Shown: positions 17,149 to 26,442, numbered from the stretch's first letter. The stretch: 64,000 nt of DNA from Bradyrhizobium algeriense (GCF_003062295.1 NZ_PYCN01000020.1:78861-142860); one strand, 5' to 3'. The notes: generated by a model not told the origin, from the letters alone. Translations and numbers: made by a program.

Positions 17149-18252
17149 ATGAACCGTCGCTTCGTGCTCTTTGCAGCCATTGTCGCAGGCGTGTTGGTGG
17201 CGCTGACCGTCTCCAATATCAATATTCGCTACGGCCCATGGACCAACTCGACCGCCCGGACCGTCGATCAGCGGGGACCGCTGTCCGAGGCTGAGCGCGC
17301 CAACATAGAGCTTTTCGAGCGCGTCTCGCCGTCGGTGGTGCAGGTCGCGGCGCGATCCGCTGTCACCAATCCATTCGCCGAGGACGAAGGCGCGGAAGCC
17401 GGCGCGGCGGCCTCGGGGACCGGTTTTGTCTGGGACAATAACGGCCACGTCGTCACCAACAATCACGTCGTCCAAAATGGCCGCGAGGTTGCCGTTCGCT
17501 TCGCCTCAGGCGAGGTGGCCCAAGCTTCAATCGTCGGCGTGGCGCCGAACTACGACCTCGCGGTGCTGCGGATCAGGAATCCCCGCCAACTGCCACCGCC
17601 GGTAGCGCTCGGCAGTTCGAACGATCTCAAGGTCGGTCAAATTGCGTTTGCGATCGGCAACCCGTTCGGTCTCGACCAGTCGCTGACCAGCGGCATCATC
17701 AGCGCGCTCAAACGCCGGCTGCCGACCAGCAGTGGCCGTGAGATCACCAACGTGATCCAGACCGATACGGCGATCAATCCCGGCAATTCGGGCGGCCCGC
17801 TGCTGGATTCGGCGGGGCGGTTGATCGGCGTCAACACCGCTATCATCTCGCCTTCGGGCTCCAGCGCTGGTATCGGATTCGCGGTCCCGGTCGATATCGT
17901 CAATCGCGTGGTCCCCGAACTGATCAAGAATGGCCGCGTGCCGACGCCCGGAATCGGCATCGTTGCTGCCGGTGAAGCGGTTACGACCCGCATGGGCGTC
18001 GAAGGGGTGATCATCGTTCGCACCGCGCCGGGCAGTCCGGCAGAACGTGCCGGCATCCGGGGCGTCGATTTTGCCTCGGGCGCGCTGGGCGACGTCATCG
18101 TTCAAGTCGATGGGAAGCCGGTTCACCGTCTTTCCGACCTGACCGACCAGATCGAGCAGGTCGGCGCGGGCAAGAGCGTCCGCATCACGCTGAAACGCGG
18201 CTCGGATACGCGCGATGTTAATGTCGATATCGTGGATATCGGCCGCGGCTAG
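17149..18252 (+). CDS. DegS/HtrA-like trypsin-type serine protease with one PDZ domain
   Basis: A 367-residue protein with one N-terminal membrane anchor (residues 5-22), a trypsin-like domain and one PDZ domain. The catalytic triad is intact: His106 in VTNNHVV, Asp136 in NYDLAVL, Ser214 in NPGNSGGP. The PDZ region follows at about 265-360 (VEGVIIVRTAPGSPAERAGI). An N-terminal anchor plus a single PDZ matches DegS-type regulated proteases rather than soluble DegP, which has two PDZ domains. It faces the periplasm and would cleave misfolded or regulatory substrates. Placement back to back with ftsH suggests a shared membrane-stress role (inference). Confidence 0.92.
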   Translation: MNRRFVLFAAIVAGVLVALTVSNINIRYGPWTNSTARTVDQRGPLSEAERANIELFERVSPSVVQVAARSAVTNPFAEDEGAEAGAAASGTGFVWDNNGHVVTNNHVVQNGREVAVRFASGEVAQASIVGVAPNYDLAVLRIRNPRQLPPPVALGSSNDLKVGQIAFAIGNPFGLDQSLTSGIISALKRRLPTSSGREITNVIQTDTAINPGNSGGPLLDSAGRLIGVNTAIISPSGSSAGIGFAVPVDIVNRVVPELIKNGRVPTPGIGIVAAGEAVTTRMGVEGVIIVRTAPGSPAERAGIRGVDFASGALGDVIVQVDGKPVHRLSDLTDQIEQVGAGKSVRITLKRGSDTRDVNVDIVDIGRG

Positions 18253-18398
18253 TAGTCCCCATTAGCGGCATTCTGCCCGTTCGCGGCCCCGCGCCCGGCG
18301 CGTTGGCGCATTTATTGCAGCGAATTGAATGAGTTGTCTCGAGCGGAAAAACCGCTAAAACCCCGCCCGATCCGACAAGAAGCTCGAAGGACAAGCAG

Positions 18399-20726
18399 AT
18401 GAACATTCTTCCCGGCAATATGCGTTTTGGTGCGGGCCAGCCGGTCAAGCGTTTGGAAGACCAGAGACTGCTCACCGGGAAGGGGCAGTTCATCGACGAC
18501 AAGCCGGAGGAGGGCGCGCTGTGGCTCTATGTGCTGCGCTCGCCCCATGCCCACGCCAGGATCAAGTCGATCGACACCAAGGCCGCGCTTGATATGGCCG
18601 GGGTGGAGGCCGTCTACACCGGTGCGGATTTGGTGAAGGACGATATCGGCACCCTGCCTACTCTCGCGATCTTCAAGCGGCCGGACGGCAAGCCGATGAC
18701 GGTGCCGCCGCGGCGGCTGCTGGCCCATGAAATCGTGCGCTATGCCGGCGAGGCGGTGGCGGCAGTGGTCGCGTCATCGCGGGTGCTGGCGCAGACGGCG
18801 GCCGAGGCGATCGAAATCGACTACGAGGTGTTGCCCTCCGTGGTCGATCCCATCGAGGCCGTGAAGCCGGGCGCACCCGCGGTGTGGCCCGAGGCGCCCG
18901 ACAACATCGTGGCCGCCATGAGCTACGGCGATACCGCCAAGGTCGAAGAAGCGTTTGCAAACGCGGCGCATAAAGTTTCGCTCGATCTGGTCAGCCAGCG
19001 GCTGGTGCCCTCGGCGATGGAGCCACGCTCGACGATCGCCGAGGTCGAGAAGAAAACCGGCCGGTTGATCCTGCATGTGCAGTCGCAAACCCCGGGCTCA
19101 ACCCGTGACCTGCTCGCCGAATCCATCCTGAAGCGGCCGAAGGAGAGCGTTCGCGTGCTGGTTGGCGATATCGGCGGCGGCTTCGGCCAGAAGACGAGCC
19201 TCTATCCCGAAGATGGCATCGTCGCCTACGCCGCGACCAGGCTGAACAGGAAGATCCGCTGGCGCGGCGACCGCACCGACGAGTTCGTCGGCGGCACCCA
19301 TGGCCGCGATCTCACTTCGACCGGCGAATTCGCGCTCGACGCCAAAGGCCGCGTGCTCGCCTATCGCGTGCGCTCGATCGGCGGCACCGGAGCCTACTCG
19401 TCGGGGACCGCGAACATCATTCCGCTGGTGCTCGGCCCGTTCGTGCAGACCGGCGTCTACGACCTGCCGTTGGTGCATTTCGAAGTGAAGTCGGTGATGA
19501 CCAACACCGCGCCGGTCGGCGCCTATCGCGGTGCGGGGCGGCCCGAGGCGGTGTTCATCGTCGAGCGCCTGATGGATGCTGCCGCGCGGCAGATCGGCAT
19601 GGACCCGCGTACCATCCGCAAGGTGAACTACATCAAGCCTGCGCAACTACCTTACACCAATGCGGTCGGCCAAGTGTACGATTCCGGCGCCTTCGGGCAC
19701 ATGCTGTCGCGCGCCTCGGAGCTTTCGGACTGGGACGGCTTTGCCGCGCGCAAGAAGGCGGCGAAGAAGAAGGGCCTGCTCTACGGCCGCGGCCTCACCA
19801 GCTACATCGAATGGACCGGCGGGCGCGCGCACACCGAAAAGGTCAGCCTGCATGCCACTGCAGAAGGCCGCATCATCCTGCATTCCGGCACCATGGCGAT
19901 GGGGCAGGGCCTTCAGACCACCTACACCCAGATGGTGTCCGACACGCTCGGCATCCCCATGGACAAGATCGACGTGGTGCAGGGCGACACTGATCTGGCG
20001 ACCGGCTTCGGCAGCGTCGGCTCGCGCTCGCTGTTCGTCGGCGGCACGGCGGTCGCGGTTTCGAGTAACGACATGATCAACAAGGCGCGCGAGAAAGCCT
20101 CGAACGTGCTCGAAACCTCCATCGAGGATATTGAGTATCGCGACGGCTGGCTGACGGTGGTCGGCACCGACAAGCGCATCAGCCTGTTCGAAATCGCGAA
20201 GAATGAAAACGGCGCGCGACTGTCCGTCGATTCCGAAGGCGAAGTCGACGGGCCAAGCTGGCCTAACGGCACGCATATCTGCGAAGTCGAGATCGATCCG
20301 GAAACCGGCGTCAGCAAGGTGGTGCGCTACACTACCGTCGACGACGTCGGCATCGCGGTCAACCCGATGCTGGTGACCGGCCAGGTGCATGGCGGCGTCG
20401 CCCAAGGCATTGGGCAGGCGCTGTACGAGGGCGTCGCCTACAGCGAGGAAGGCCAGCTATTGACCGCGAGCTACCAGGATTACTGCGTGCCGCGCGCCGA
20501 CGACATCCCGCCGATTATCGTGACGCTGGATGATTCCGCGCCGTGCCGCACCAATCCGCTCGGCGCCAAGGGCTGCGGCGAGTCCGGCGCAATCGGTGGC
20601 CCGCCTTGCGTCACCAACGGTGTGATGGATGCCTTGAGCGAACTCGGCATCAAGCAGCTCAATACCCCGCTGACGCCGGCGAAAGTGTGGCAGGCGATAA
20701 GGGATGCGAGGGCTGCGGGCGGATAG
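18399..20726 (+). CDS. Molybdenum hydroxylase large subunit, form II CoxL-like (xanthine dehydrogenase family)
   Basis: A 775-residue molybdopterin-binding subunit of the xanthine oxidase/CO dehydrogenase family. The N-terminal Ald_Xan_dh domain starts RRLLAHEIVRYAGEAVAAVV; the Mo-cofactor part has VGDIGGGFGQK, the active-site loop AYRGAGR at residues 375-381, and GCGESG with the catalytic Glu728. AYRGAGR marks form II enzymes; true CO dehydrogenases carry AYXCSFR. The enzyme would hydroxylate an organic substrate such as an aldehyde or N-heterocycle. Its FAD (CoxM) and 2Fe-2S (CoxS) partners are not adjacent on either side, so it must use subunits encoded elsewhere or be inactive alone. Confidence 0.93.
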   Translation: MNILPGNMRFGAGQPVKRLEDQRLLTGKGQFIDDKPEEGALWLYVLRSPHAHARIKSIDTKAALDMAGVEAVYTGADLVKDDIGTLPTLAIFKRPDGKPMTVPPRRLLAHEIVRYAGEAVAAVVASSRVLAQTAAEAIEIDYEVLPSVVDPIEAVKPGAPAVWPEAPDNIVAAMSYGDTAKVEEAFANAAHKVSLDLVSQRLVPSAMEPRSTIAEVEKKTGRLILHVQSQTPGSTRDLLAESILKRPKESVRVLVGDIGGGFGQKTSLYPEDGIVAYAATRLNRKIRWRGDRTDEFVGGTHGRDLTSTGEFALDAKGRVLAYRVRSIGGTGAYSSGTANIIPLVLGPFVQTGVYDLPLVHFEVKSVMTNTAPVGAYRGAGRPEAVFIVERLMDAAARQIGMDPRTIRKVNYIKPAQLPYTNAVGQVYDSGAFGHMLSRASELSDWDGFAARKKAAKKKGLLYGRGLTSYIEWTGGRAHTEKVSLHATAEGRIILHSGTMAMGQGLQTTYTQMVSDTLGIPMDKIDVVQGDTDLATGFGSVGSRSLFVGGTAVAVSSNDMINKAREKASNVLETSIEDIEYRDGWLTVVGTDKRISLFEIAKNENGARLSVDSEGEVDGPSWPNGTHICEVEIDPETGVSKVVRYTTVDDVGIAVNPMLVTGQVHGGVAQGIGQALYEGVAYSEEGQLLTASYQDYCVPRADDIPPIIVTLDDSAPCRTNPLGAKGCGESGAIGGPPCVTNGVMDALSELGIKQLNTPLTPAKVWQAIRDARAAGG

Positions 20727-20743
20727 GCACGTTCTCTCAACCC

Positions 20744-20843
20744 GTCATTCCGGGGCGCGCGCTAGCGCGAACCTCAGATGTGCAAGTGCACATCGGGAAT
20801 CTCGAGGTTCCGGGTTCGATGCTTTGCATCGCCCCGGAACGAC
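20744..20843. repeat. Palindromic intergenic repeat element (GTCATTCCGGGGCG type)
   Basis: Outer arms GTCATTCCGGGGCG (20744-20757) and CGCCCCGGAACGAC (20830-20843) are inverted with one mismatch, and an inner GATGTGC/GCACATC hairpin lies between them. It sits between convergent genes and could fold into a branched hairpin that acts as a bidirectional terminator. I recognise the general sequence type from Bradyrhizobium intergenic regions, from memory only. Confidence 0.75.
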
Positions 20844-20848
20844 AACAA

Positions 20849-22045
20849 TCACAATCCCAGCACCATCTTCGCCACGATATCCCGCTGGATCTCCGACGAG
20901 CCGCCGAAGATCGTATACGCGCGGCTGTTGAGATATTCCGGCACCACCGGCAGCAATTCCTCCGGGATTCCCGGCGCCTCGTTGAGCCGGTAGAGCGGCC
21001 GCACCGGCTCGACATAGAGGCCGTCATTGCCGATCACGTCGACGCCGAGCCGCGTCACGGCCTGGCGGATTTCGCTGACGCGCAGTTTTAGCAGTGACGA
21101 CACGGCGCCGGGATTTTGTCCGGTCTGCAACGCCGACAGCACCCGCAGTTCGGTCATTTCAAGCGTATCGATATCGACCTCGATCTCGGACATCCGCACC
21201 GCGATATCGGGATCGTCGATGGCGCAGCCGGTGGCGTCGGATTCGGCAAGATCGGAAATCGTCTTCAGCGCGTCGCGCAATTTCGCCGAGGCGATGCCGG
21301 CGCCACGCTCGAACTCGAGCAGGTATTTGCCATAGGTCCAGCCTTTGCCTTCCTCGCCGACGCGGTTCGCGACAGGCACGCGCACCTCGTCGAAGAACAC
21401 CTGGTTGACCTCATGGTCGCCGCCGATGGTAAGAATCGGCCGCGTCGTGATGCCCGGGGTCTTCATGTCGATCAGGATGAAGGAGATGCCGTCCTGCTGC
21501 CGCTCGGTCTCGCTGGTGCGCACCAGCGCGAACATGCGGTTAGCGTGATGGGCATGCGTGGTCCAGATCTTGGTGCCGTTGACGATGTAGTCGTCGCCAT
21601 CGCGCACGGCGCGGGTCTTCAGCGACGACAGGTCGGAGCCGGAGCCCGGCTCAGAATAGCCCTGGCACCAATAGTCCTCGCCGGAGAGAATTTGCGGCAG
21701 GTAAAAGTTCTTCTGCTCGGGCGAACCGAAGCCGATGATGACGGGGCCGACCATCTTGACGCCCATCACGTTCACATTGGGCACGCCGGCGCGGGCGCAT
21801 TCGGCCTCGAAGATCCAGCGCTGCGACGGGGTCCAGTCGGGGCCGCCATGGTCAACCGGCCAACCCGGCGCGCCCCAGCCCTTCTTGTGAAGCGCGCGCT
21901 GCCAGGCCATGCCGATATCAGGATCGGAGAATACCGACGGCGTCAGCGCGGTGGCGCGTTTCATTTCCGGCGTGAGATTGGCCGCGATGAATTCGCGCAC
22001 CTCCTTCTCGAAGGCGCGCTCCTCAGCGTTGAAAGCAAGATCCAT
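20849..22045 (-). CDS. Acyl-CoA dehydrogenase (catalytic-type partner of a pair)
   Basis: A 398-residue flavoprotein that makes 2,3-enoyl-CoA from acyl-CoA. Motifs include CQGYSEPGSGSDLSSLKT (FAD/substrate loop), VNGTKIWTTHAHHANRM and the C-terminal FGGSSEIQRDIVAKMVLGL. A glutamate in YLLEFERG (Glu246) occupies the position used as catalytic base in isovaleryl-type dehydrogenases. An open frame extends upstream to 22258, but the ATG at 22045 has AAGGAGCG upstream and starts the family N-terminus. It is the last gene of an operon with a second dehydrogenase and an enoyl-CoA hydratase. Paired genes of this kind often form heteromeric enzymes. Confidence 0.92.
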   Translation of the reverse strand: MDLAFNAEERAFEKEVREFIAANLTPEMKRATALTPSVFSDPDIGMAWQRALHKKGWGAPGWPVDHGGPDWTPSQRWIFEAECARAGVPNVNVMGVKMVGPVIIGFGSPEQKNFYLPQILSGEDYWCQGYSEPGSGSDLSSLKTRAVRDGDDYIVNGTKIWTTHAHHANRMFALVRTSETERQQDGISFILIDMKTPGITTRPILTIGGDHEVNQVFFDEVRVPVANRVGEEGKGWTYGKYLLEFERGAGIASAKLRDALKTISDLAESDATGCAIDDPDIAVRMSEIEVDIDTLEMTELRVLSALQTGQNPGAVSSLLKLRVSEIRQAVTRLGVDVIGNDGLYVEPVRPLYRLNEAPGIPEELLPVVPEYLNSRAYTIFGGSSEIQRDIVAKMVLGL

Positions 22046-22058
22046 GGTGCGCTCCTTT

Positions 22059-23207
22059 TCAGGTCTGAACGGCACGGCCGCCGAGCGCGGCGTGACGGCG
22101 ATAGTGATGGGCGCTGCCGCCAAACAGCGTGTCAAAGGCGAGCAGTCGCTTGAAGTAGGCGCCGATATCGAGCTCCTCGGTGACGCCCATGGCGCCGTGA
22201 AGCTGCACCGACTGCTCGGCGACGAAGCGCGCGCATTTGCCGATCTTGGCTTTCGCACCCGAGGCCGCCCGGCTGCGCGCGACTGGTTCGGCGTCGGCCA
22301 TCAGCGCGGCGCGCAAGGCCATCGAGCGCGCCTCGTCGCATTGCATCGCCATATCAGCGAGGCGATGCCGGATCACCTGGTTGGCGGACAGCGGCCGCCC
22401 GAACTGTTTTCGAATTTTGGTGTATTCGAGCGTCTGGTCGAGCAGCGTTTGCATGATGCCGACGGCCTCGGCGCCAAGTGCGGCCATGGCGCGGTCGATC
22501 ACGGCTTCGATCGCGGGCAACGCGTCACCGCCGTCGCCGAGCAGGGCGTCTGCAGGAAGCTGTACATCCCGGAGATCGAGATTGCAGGCCCGGCCGCCAC
22601 CAAGCCGCGGAAAGTCGCGTGAGGTGAGGCCGCGCGTGCCTTGCGGCACGAGGAACAGGCAAAGCTTACCTGGCTTGCCATTGCCATCGTCGACGCGGGC
22701 CGAGACGATGATCTGTTCGGCGGCGTTGCCGTCCAGCACCGCAATCTTGTGTCCATCGAGGCGCCAGCCGTCAGGCGTCTTCTTCGCGATCGCCCGAACA
22801 TTAGCCAGATCGAAGCGCGCCTGACGCTCCGAATGTGCGAATGCCAGATACAGCGAACCATCGGCGATCTTTGGCAACAGCGCCTGCTTCTGCGCTTCCG
22901 TACCGCATTCCGAGATCAGCGACGCGCCGATCACGACGGTCGAGAGATACGGCTCGGAGACGAGGCCGCGGCCGAACGCTTCCATCAGGATACCGATCTC
23001 AATGGCGCCGCCGCCGAGCCCGCCATTGGCCTCCGAAATCGGCAGCGCCAGCCAGCCGAGTTCGGCGAACTGCTTCCAGATGTCGGCGCTGAAGCCGAGC
23101 GGATCGCTGGCGACCTTGCGGCGATGATCGGCGGTATAGGTCTCGCTGACGAAGCGGTCGGCACTTTCGCGCAGCAACCGCTGCTCGTCACTTGGGGTAA
23201 GGTCCAT
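22059..23207 (-). CDS. Acyl-CoA dehydrogenase (second subunit of a pair)
   Basis: A 382-residue acyl-CoA dehydrogenase with a full fold: N-terminal helical domain (LPISEANGGLGGGAIEIGIL), middle beta domain and C-terminal QLHGAMGVTEELDIGAYFKRL. At the site where its partner has glutamate in FERG, this protein reads VIDRAMAALGAE, so the common base is not obvious. That suggests a non-catalytic or half-active partner in an alpha2beta2 enzyme, as known for paired steroid or branched acyl-CoA dehydrogenases (family knowledge; the match is my inference). The partner gene begins 13 bp downstream. Confidence 0.9.
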   Translation of the reverse strand: MDLTPSDEQRLLRESADRFVSETYTADHRRKVASDPLGFSADIWKQFAELGWLALPISEANGGLGGGAIEIGILMEAFGRGLVSEPYLSTVVIGASLISECGTEAQKQALLPKIADGSLYLAFAHSERQARFDLANVRAIAKKTPDGWRLDGHKIAVLDGNAAEQIIVSARVDDGNGKPGKLCLFLVPQGTRGLTSRDFPRLGGGRACNLDLRDVQLPADALLGDGGDALPAIEAVIDRAMAALGAEAVGIMQTLLDQTLEYTKIRKQFGRPLSANQVIRHRLADMAMQCDEARSMALRAALMADAEPVARSRAASGAKAKIGKCARFVAEQSVQLHGAMGVTEELDIGAYFKRLLAFDTLFGGSAHHYRRHAALGGRAVQT

Positions 23208-23226
23208 CTGATCTACTTTGCTCGTT

Positions 23227-24075
23227 CTATTTTGTTTGTGCCGGTTTTCTGACGGAGGGGTGCAGGCCTGAGGGATCCACGATCATTCCGAATTGCTGCA
23301 GGTTATGCGCGTGGCAGAGCTGATGCAGCGCGAACGCCTGCTCGATCGCCGCCGGCTGGCCCATCACGTCGATCGAGCGATTGACGGCTTCTTTTGTCAG
23401 CTTCAGCGCGAACGAGGGTTTGGCTGCGATCCTTTCAGCAAGCTTCATCACGAACGAAGAAAGTTCGTCGCGCGGCACTACATGATTGACCATACCGAGC
23501 CGGTGCGCTTCGTCCGCGCTCCAGACGTCAGCGGTGAACAGCAATTCCTTGGCCTTGCGTGGGCCCAGTTCCCAGGGATGCACGAACCATTCGACGCCGC
23601 AGACGCCCATGGTCACCACGGGATCGCAGAACTCTGCATCGTGGCTTGCGACAATCAGATCGCAGGCCCAGGCCAGCATCAGTCCGCCGGCGATACACTT
23701 GCCGTGCACCTCGGCGATCGTAGGTTTCGCCAGATTGCGCCAGCGCCGCGTGATCTGCAGATAGATTTCCTGCTCGCGCGCGAAGCGGCCGTGGGCGTTG
23801 GGTTCGGCGAAGCCGCCCCAATTTCCGACCGGCGGAAAATCAATGCCAGCGTTGTTCTTGCCGCCGGGGCGCAGGTCATGTCCTGACGAAAAATGCGGGC
23901 CGTTGCCGGCGAGGATGATGACCTTGACCGCGTCGTCCTGCACCGCCTGGTCGAACGCGGCGTTGAGGTCGTAAGTCATCTGCAGGTTCTGCGCGTTGCG
24001 CGCCTCGGGCCGGTTCATCACGATCCGCGCGATGCGTGACTCCGGCCGTTCCACGACGATGGTCTCGAACTTCAT
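23227..24075 (-). CDS. Enoyl-CoA hydratase/isomerase (crotonase) family
   Basis: A 282-residue crotonase. The oxyanion-hole segments are visible: ILAGNGPHFSSGHDLRPGG and KCIAGGLMLAWACDLIVAS. The second catalytic region reads AEFCDPVVTMGV, without the standard ExxLG glutamate arrangement, so it may act on an unusual acyl-CoA or as an isomerase. It is the first gene of a three-gene operon with two acyl-CoA dehydrogenases (19 bp and 13 bp spacing), which together would oxidise and hydrate an acyl-CoA. The substrate is not determinable from sequence. Confidence 0.92.
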   Translation of the reverse strand: MKFETIVVERPESRIARIVMNRPEARNAQNLQMTYDLNAAFDQAVQDDAVKVIILAGNGPHFSSGHDLRPGGKNNAGIDFPPVGNWGGFAEPNAHGRFAREQEIYLQITRRWRNLAKPTIAEVHGKCIAGGLMLAWACDLIVASHDAEFCDPVVTMGVCGVEWFVHPWELGPRKAKELLFTADVWSADEAHRLGMVNHVVPRDELSSFVMKLAERIAAKPSFALKLTKEAVNRSIDVMGQPAAIEQAFALHQLCHAHNLQQFGMIVDPSGLHPSVRKPAQTK

Positions 24076-24238
24076 GACGCCCTCGCGTTTCCCTTATTGT
24101 TGGCGGCCATGTTGTAATTTCGGCAAATGATACGCAAGGGCCCTTCGGCTGCGAAACAGACCTGAGGCAGGCTCACACCTGCATACCTGACGCAACCAAT
24201 CTGGTAGGTTGGCGTTTGATTTCTTTTGGGAGAGCCCA

Positions 24239-24847
24239 ATGCGCAGATTTTGGACCGTGCTGGCGGCGCTGGCGACGCTGAGCCTGACCAATTGCGGTTA
24301 CAACGCGATCCAGACCAACGACGAGCAGGTCAAGTCGGGTTGGTCGGAAGTGGTCAACCAATACCAGCGCCGCGCCGATCTGGTGCCCAACCTCGTTAAT
24401 TCCGTGAAGGGCTTTGCGCAGCAGGAAAAGGACGTTCTGCTCGGCGTTACCAATGCGCGCGCCAAGGTCGGCAGCGTCCAGGCGACGCCGGAGGTGCTGA
24501 ACGATCCCGCCGCATTCCAGAAATTCCAGGCCGCCCAGAGCGAACTCACGAGCGCGCTGTCGCGGCTGTTGGTGGTGACCGAGAACTATCCGCAGCTCAA
24601 GTCGGACGCCCTGTTTCGCGATCTGATGGCGCAGCTCGAAGGCACCGAAAACCGCATCACCGTGGCGCGCAACCGCTACATCAAGGCGGTGCAGGACTAT
24701 AATGTCGGCATCCGCACCTTCCCGAACAATCTGACGGCGATGGCCTTTGGCTACAAGGAGAAGCCGGGCTTCACGGTCGATAACGAGAAGGCGATCTCGA
24801 CGGCGCCGAAGGTGGACTTCAACCCGACGCCGGCGCCCGCGAAGTGA
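24239..24847 (+). CDS. lemA: LemA-family lipoprotein
   Basis: A 202-residue LemA protein. An N-terminal membrane segment ends in a lipobox (SLTNCG, Cys19), followed by the family helical bundle: SGWSEVVNQYQRRADLVPNL, VNSVKGFAQQEKDVL, and the conserved YNVGIRTFPNNL near the C-terminus. LemA proteins are membrane-attached helical proteins of unclear function, commonly encoded beside TPM-domain proteins, as here. The ATG at 24239 follows GGAGAG. An earlier in-frame ATG at 24209 is less likely, since the lipoprotein signal starts at 24239. It heads a three-gene operon. Confidence 0.92.
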   Translation: MRRFWTVLAALATLSLTNCGYNAIQTNDEQVKSGWSEVVNQYQRRADLVPNLVNSVKGFAQQEKDVLLGVTNARAKVGSVQATPEVLNDPAAFQKFQAAQSELTSALSRLLVVTENYPQLKSDALFRDLMAQLEGTENRITVARNRYIKAVQDYNVGIRTFPNNLTAMAFGYKEKPGFTVDNEKAISTAPKVDFNPTPAPAK

Positions 24848-24869
24848 CGGGGTGAGCAGGCGACTTGCG

Positions 24870-25754
24870 ATGAACGCTGCAAGAGCCTCCATTCTCGCGC
24901 TACTGCTTTGCTGGGCTTGTTCGGCGCTGGCGCTCGTCGCGGTGCCGGCCTTGAGCGGACGGGTGGTCGATCAGACCGGCACCCTCGCGGCCAGCGACAT
25001 CGCCTCGCTGACGCAGCAACTGAAGAATCTGGAGACGCGAAAGGGCAGCCAGATCGCGGTGCTGATCGTGCCGACGACGGACGGCGAGGCAATCGAGCAA
25101 TTTTCGCTTCGGGTCGCGGAAGCCTGGAAGATCGGCCGCAAGAAGATCGACGACGGCGCGCTGCTCGTCATCGCCAGGAACGATCGACGCTTGCGGATCG
25201 AGGTCGGTTATGGCCTCGAAGGCGCACTCACCGATGTCACCACGAAGCGCATCATCGACGAGGACATCACGCCGAAATTCAAGACCGGCGATTTCGCCGG
25301 CGGAGTTTCTGCCGGGATCAACCGGATAATCCGAGTCGCCGAGGGCGAAAAATTACCCGAGCCGGAGCCGCCGCATTGGCAAAGTCCCGGCCTGTTCAAC
25401 ACCATCGACCCGTTCAATCCTTTCGTCCTTGCCTTCGTGTTCATTGTCGGCGGCGCGCTAAGGGCGTCACTTGGCCGGCTGATCGGTTCGGCCGCGACCG
25501 GCGGCTTCGTCGGAGCTTTGGCCTGGCTCCTCGTCGGCAGCCTCGGGGCGGCTGCGGCTATCGGCGTACTCGTGTTCCTCATTTCTGCGTTCATCGATCT
25601 GATACCCTCTGGTGGTAGCCGCGGCACACGTGGCGGCTGGTCGACTGGCGGCAGCGATTGGAGCGGTAGTCGCAGCAGCAGTGGCAGTTCGAGCGGCGGC
25701 TTCAGTGGCGGCGGCGGCAGCTTTGGCGGCGGCGGCGCATCGGGGAGCTGGTAG
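24870..25754 (+). CDS. TPM-domain membrane protein with Gly/Ser-rich tail
   Basis: A 294-residue protein: signal peptide (residues 4-24), TPM domain from LSGRVVDQTGTLAASDIASL through RLRIEVGYGLEGALTDVTTK to about residue 155, two hydrophobic segments at about 185-240, and a low-complexity tail of Gly and Ser ending GGGASGSW. TPM domains are exported modules linked to photosystem II repair and acid phosphatase activity in plants; in bacteria the role is open. It starts 22 bp after lemA. The reading frame extends further upstream (to 24747), but only the ATG at 24870 gives a signal peptide. Confidence 0.88.
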   Translation: MNAARASILALLLCWACSALALVAVPALSGRVVDQTGTLAASDIASLTQQLKNLETRKGSQIAVLIVPTTDGEAIEQFSLRVAEAWKIGRKKIDDGALLVIARNDRRLRIEVGYGLEGALTDVTTKRIIDEDITPKFKTGDFAGGVSAGINRIIRVAEGEKLPEPEPPHWQSPGLFNTIDPFNPFVLAFVFIVGGALRASLGRLIGSAATGGFVGALAWLLVGSLGAAAAIGVLVFLISAFIDLIPSGGSRGTRGGWSTGGSDWSGSRSSSGSSSGGFSGGGGSFGGGGASGSW

Positions 25755-25755
25755 C

Positions 25756-26253
25756 ATGAGCATTAGGCGCATCGGCAGGCATCTCCTCGAACACCGCTGG
25801 CGGCTGCGGCGCATCTTTCCGCCGCAAGCGCTGGCGAGGATCGAGCAGGCGATCAAGTCAGGCGAAGCCACCCATTCCGGCGAGGTGCGTTTCGTGGTGG
25901 AAGGAGCGCTCGATGGCGCGCCGCTGTTTCGCAATCAGCCGGCGCGGGAGCGGGCGCTGGATATTTTTTCGCAGTTGCGGATCTGGGACACCGCGCACAA
26001 TAACGGCGTGCTGATCTATCTTCTGCTCGCCGATCGCGATGTCGAAATCGTCGCCGACCGCGGCATCAACGCGAGGGTGGGCACAGCGGGCTGGGAAAGA
26101 ATATGCCGGGAGATGGAAACGGACTTCAGAGCAGGGAATTTCGAACGCGGCGTGATCAAGGGGATAGAAGCCGTGTCGCGCGAATTGGCCACGTATTTTC
26201 CGAGGAGCGGTAGCGGCTCGAATGAACTGCCGGATACGCCAGTGGTGATGTAG
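25756..26253 (+). CDS. TPM-domain protein (second, short)
   Basis: A 165-residue protein with a TPM-like domain lacking a signal peptide: ARIEQAIKSGEATHSGEVRF, then LLADRDVEIVADRGINARVG. The basic N-terminus (RRIGRHLLEHRWRLRRIF) could sit at the inner face of the membrane. The start codon comes one base after the stop of the preceding TPM gene, so translation is likely coupled. The set lemA, TPM with tail, short TPM is a recurrent gene order in proteobacteria, and the three products probably act together at the membrane (inference). Confidence 0.87.
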   Translation: MSIRRIGRHLLEHRWRLRRIFPPQALARIEQAIKSGEATHSGEVRFVVEGALDGAPLFRNQPARERALDIFSQLRIWDTAHNNGVLIYLLLADRDVEIVADRGINARVGTAGWERICREMETDFRAGNFERGVIKGIEAVSRELATYFPRSGSGSNELPDTPVVM

Positions 26254-26442
26254 CTCACCGCCACCCTAAACCAATGGATAGTCGGCACATCCGTTTCCAT
26301 GGTGTGAGCCTACCTCGGTACGGTTCGGCAATACCTGCGCGCAATGGCGTCAGCCGGCACCGGGTGCTATTGATCAAAATAGTTCTAGCAACGGAATGCA
26401 AAGCAACGGAACCGGACCCACGAGCCGGCAGTTGCAAGACAG

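Noticed and set aside
20849..22258. Acyl-CoA dehydrogenase with a 71-residue N-terminal extension
   Set aside because: The extension overlaps the upstream dehydrogenase gene in another frame; the ATG at 22045 has a clear SD.
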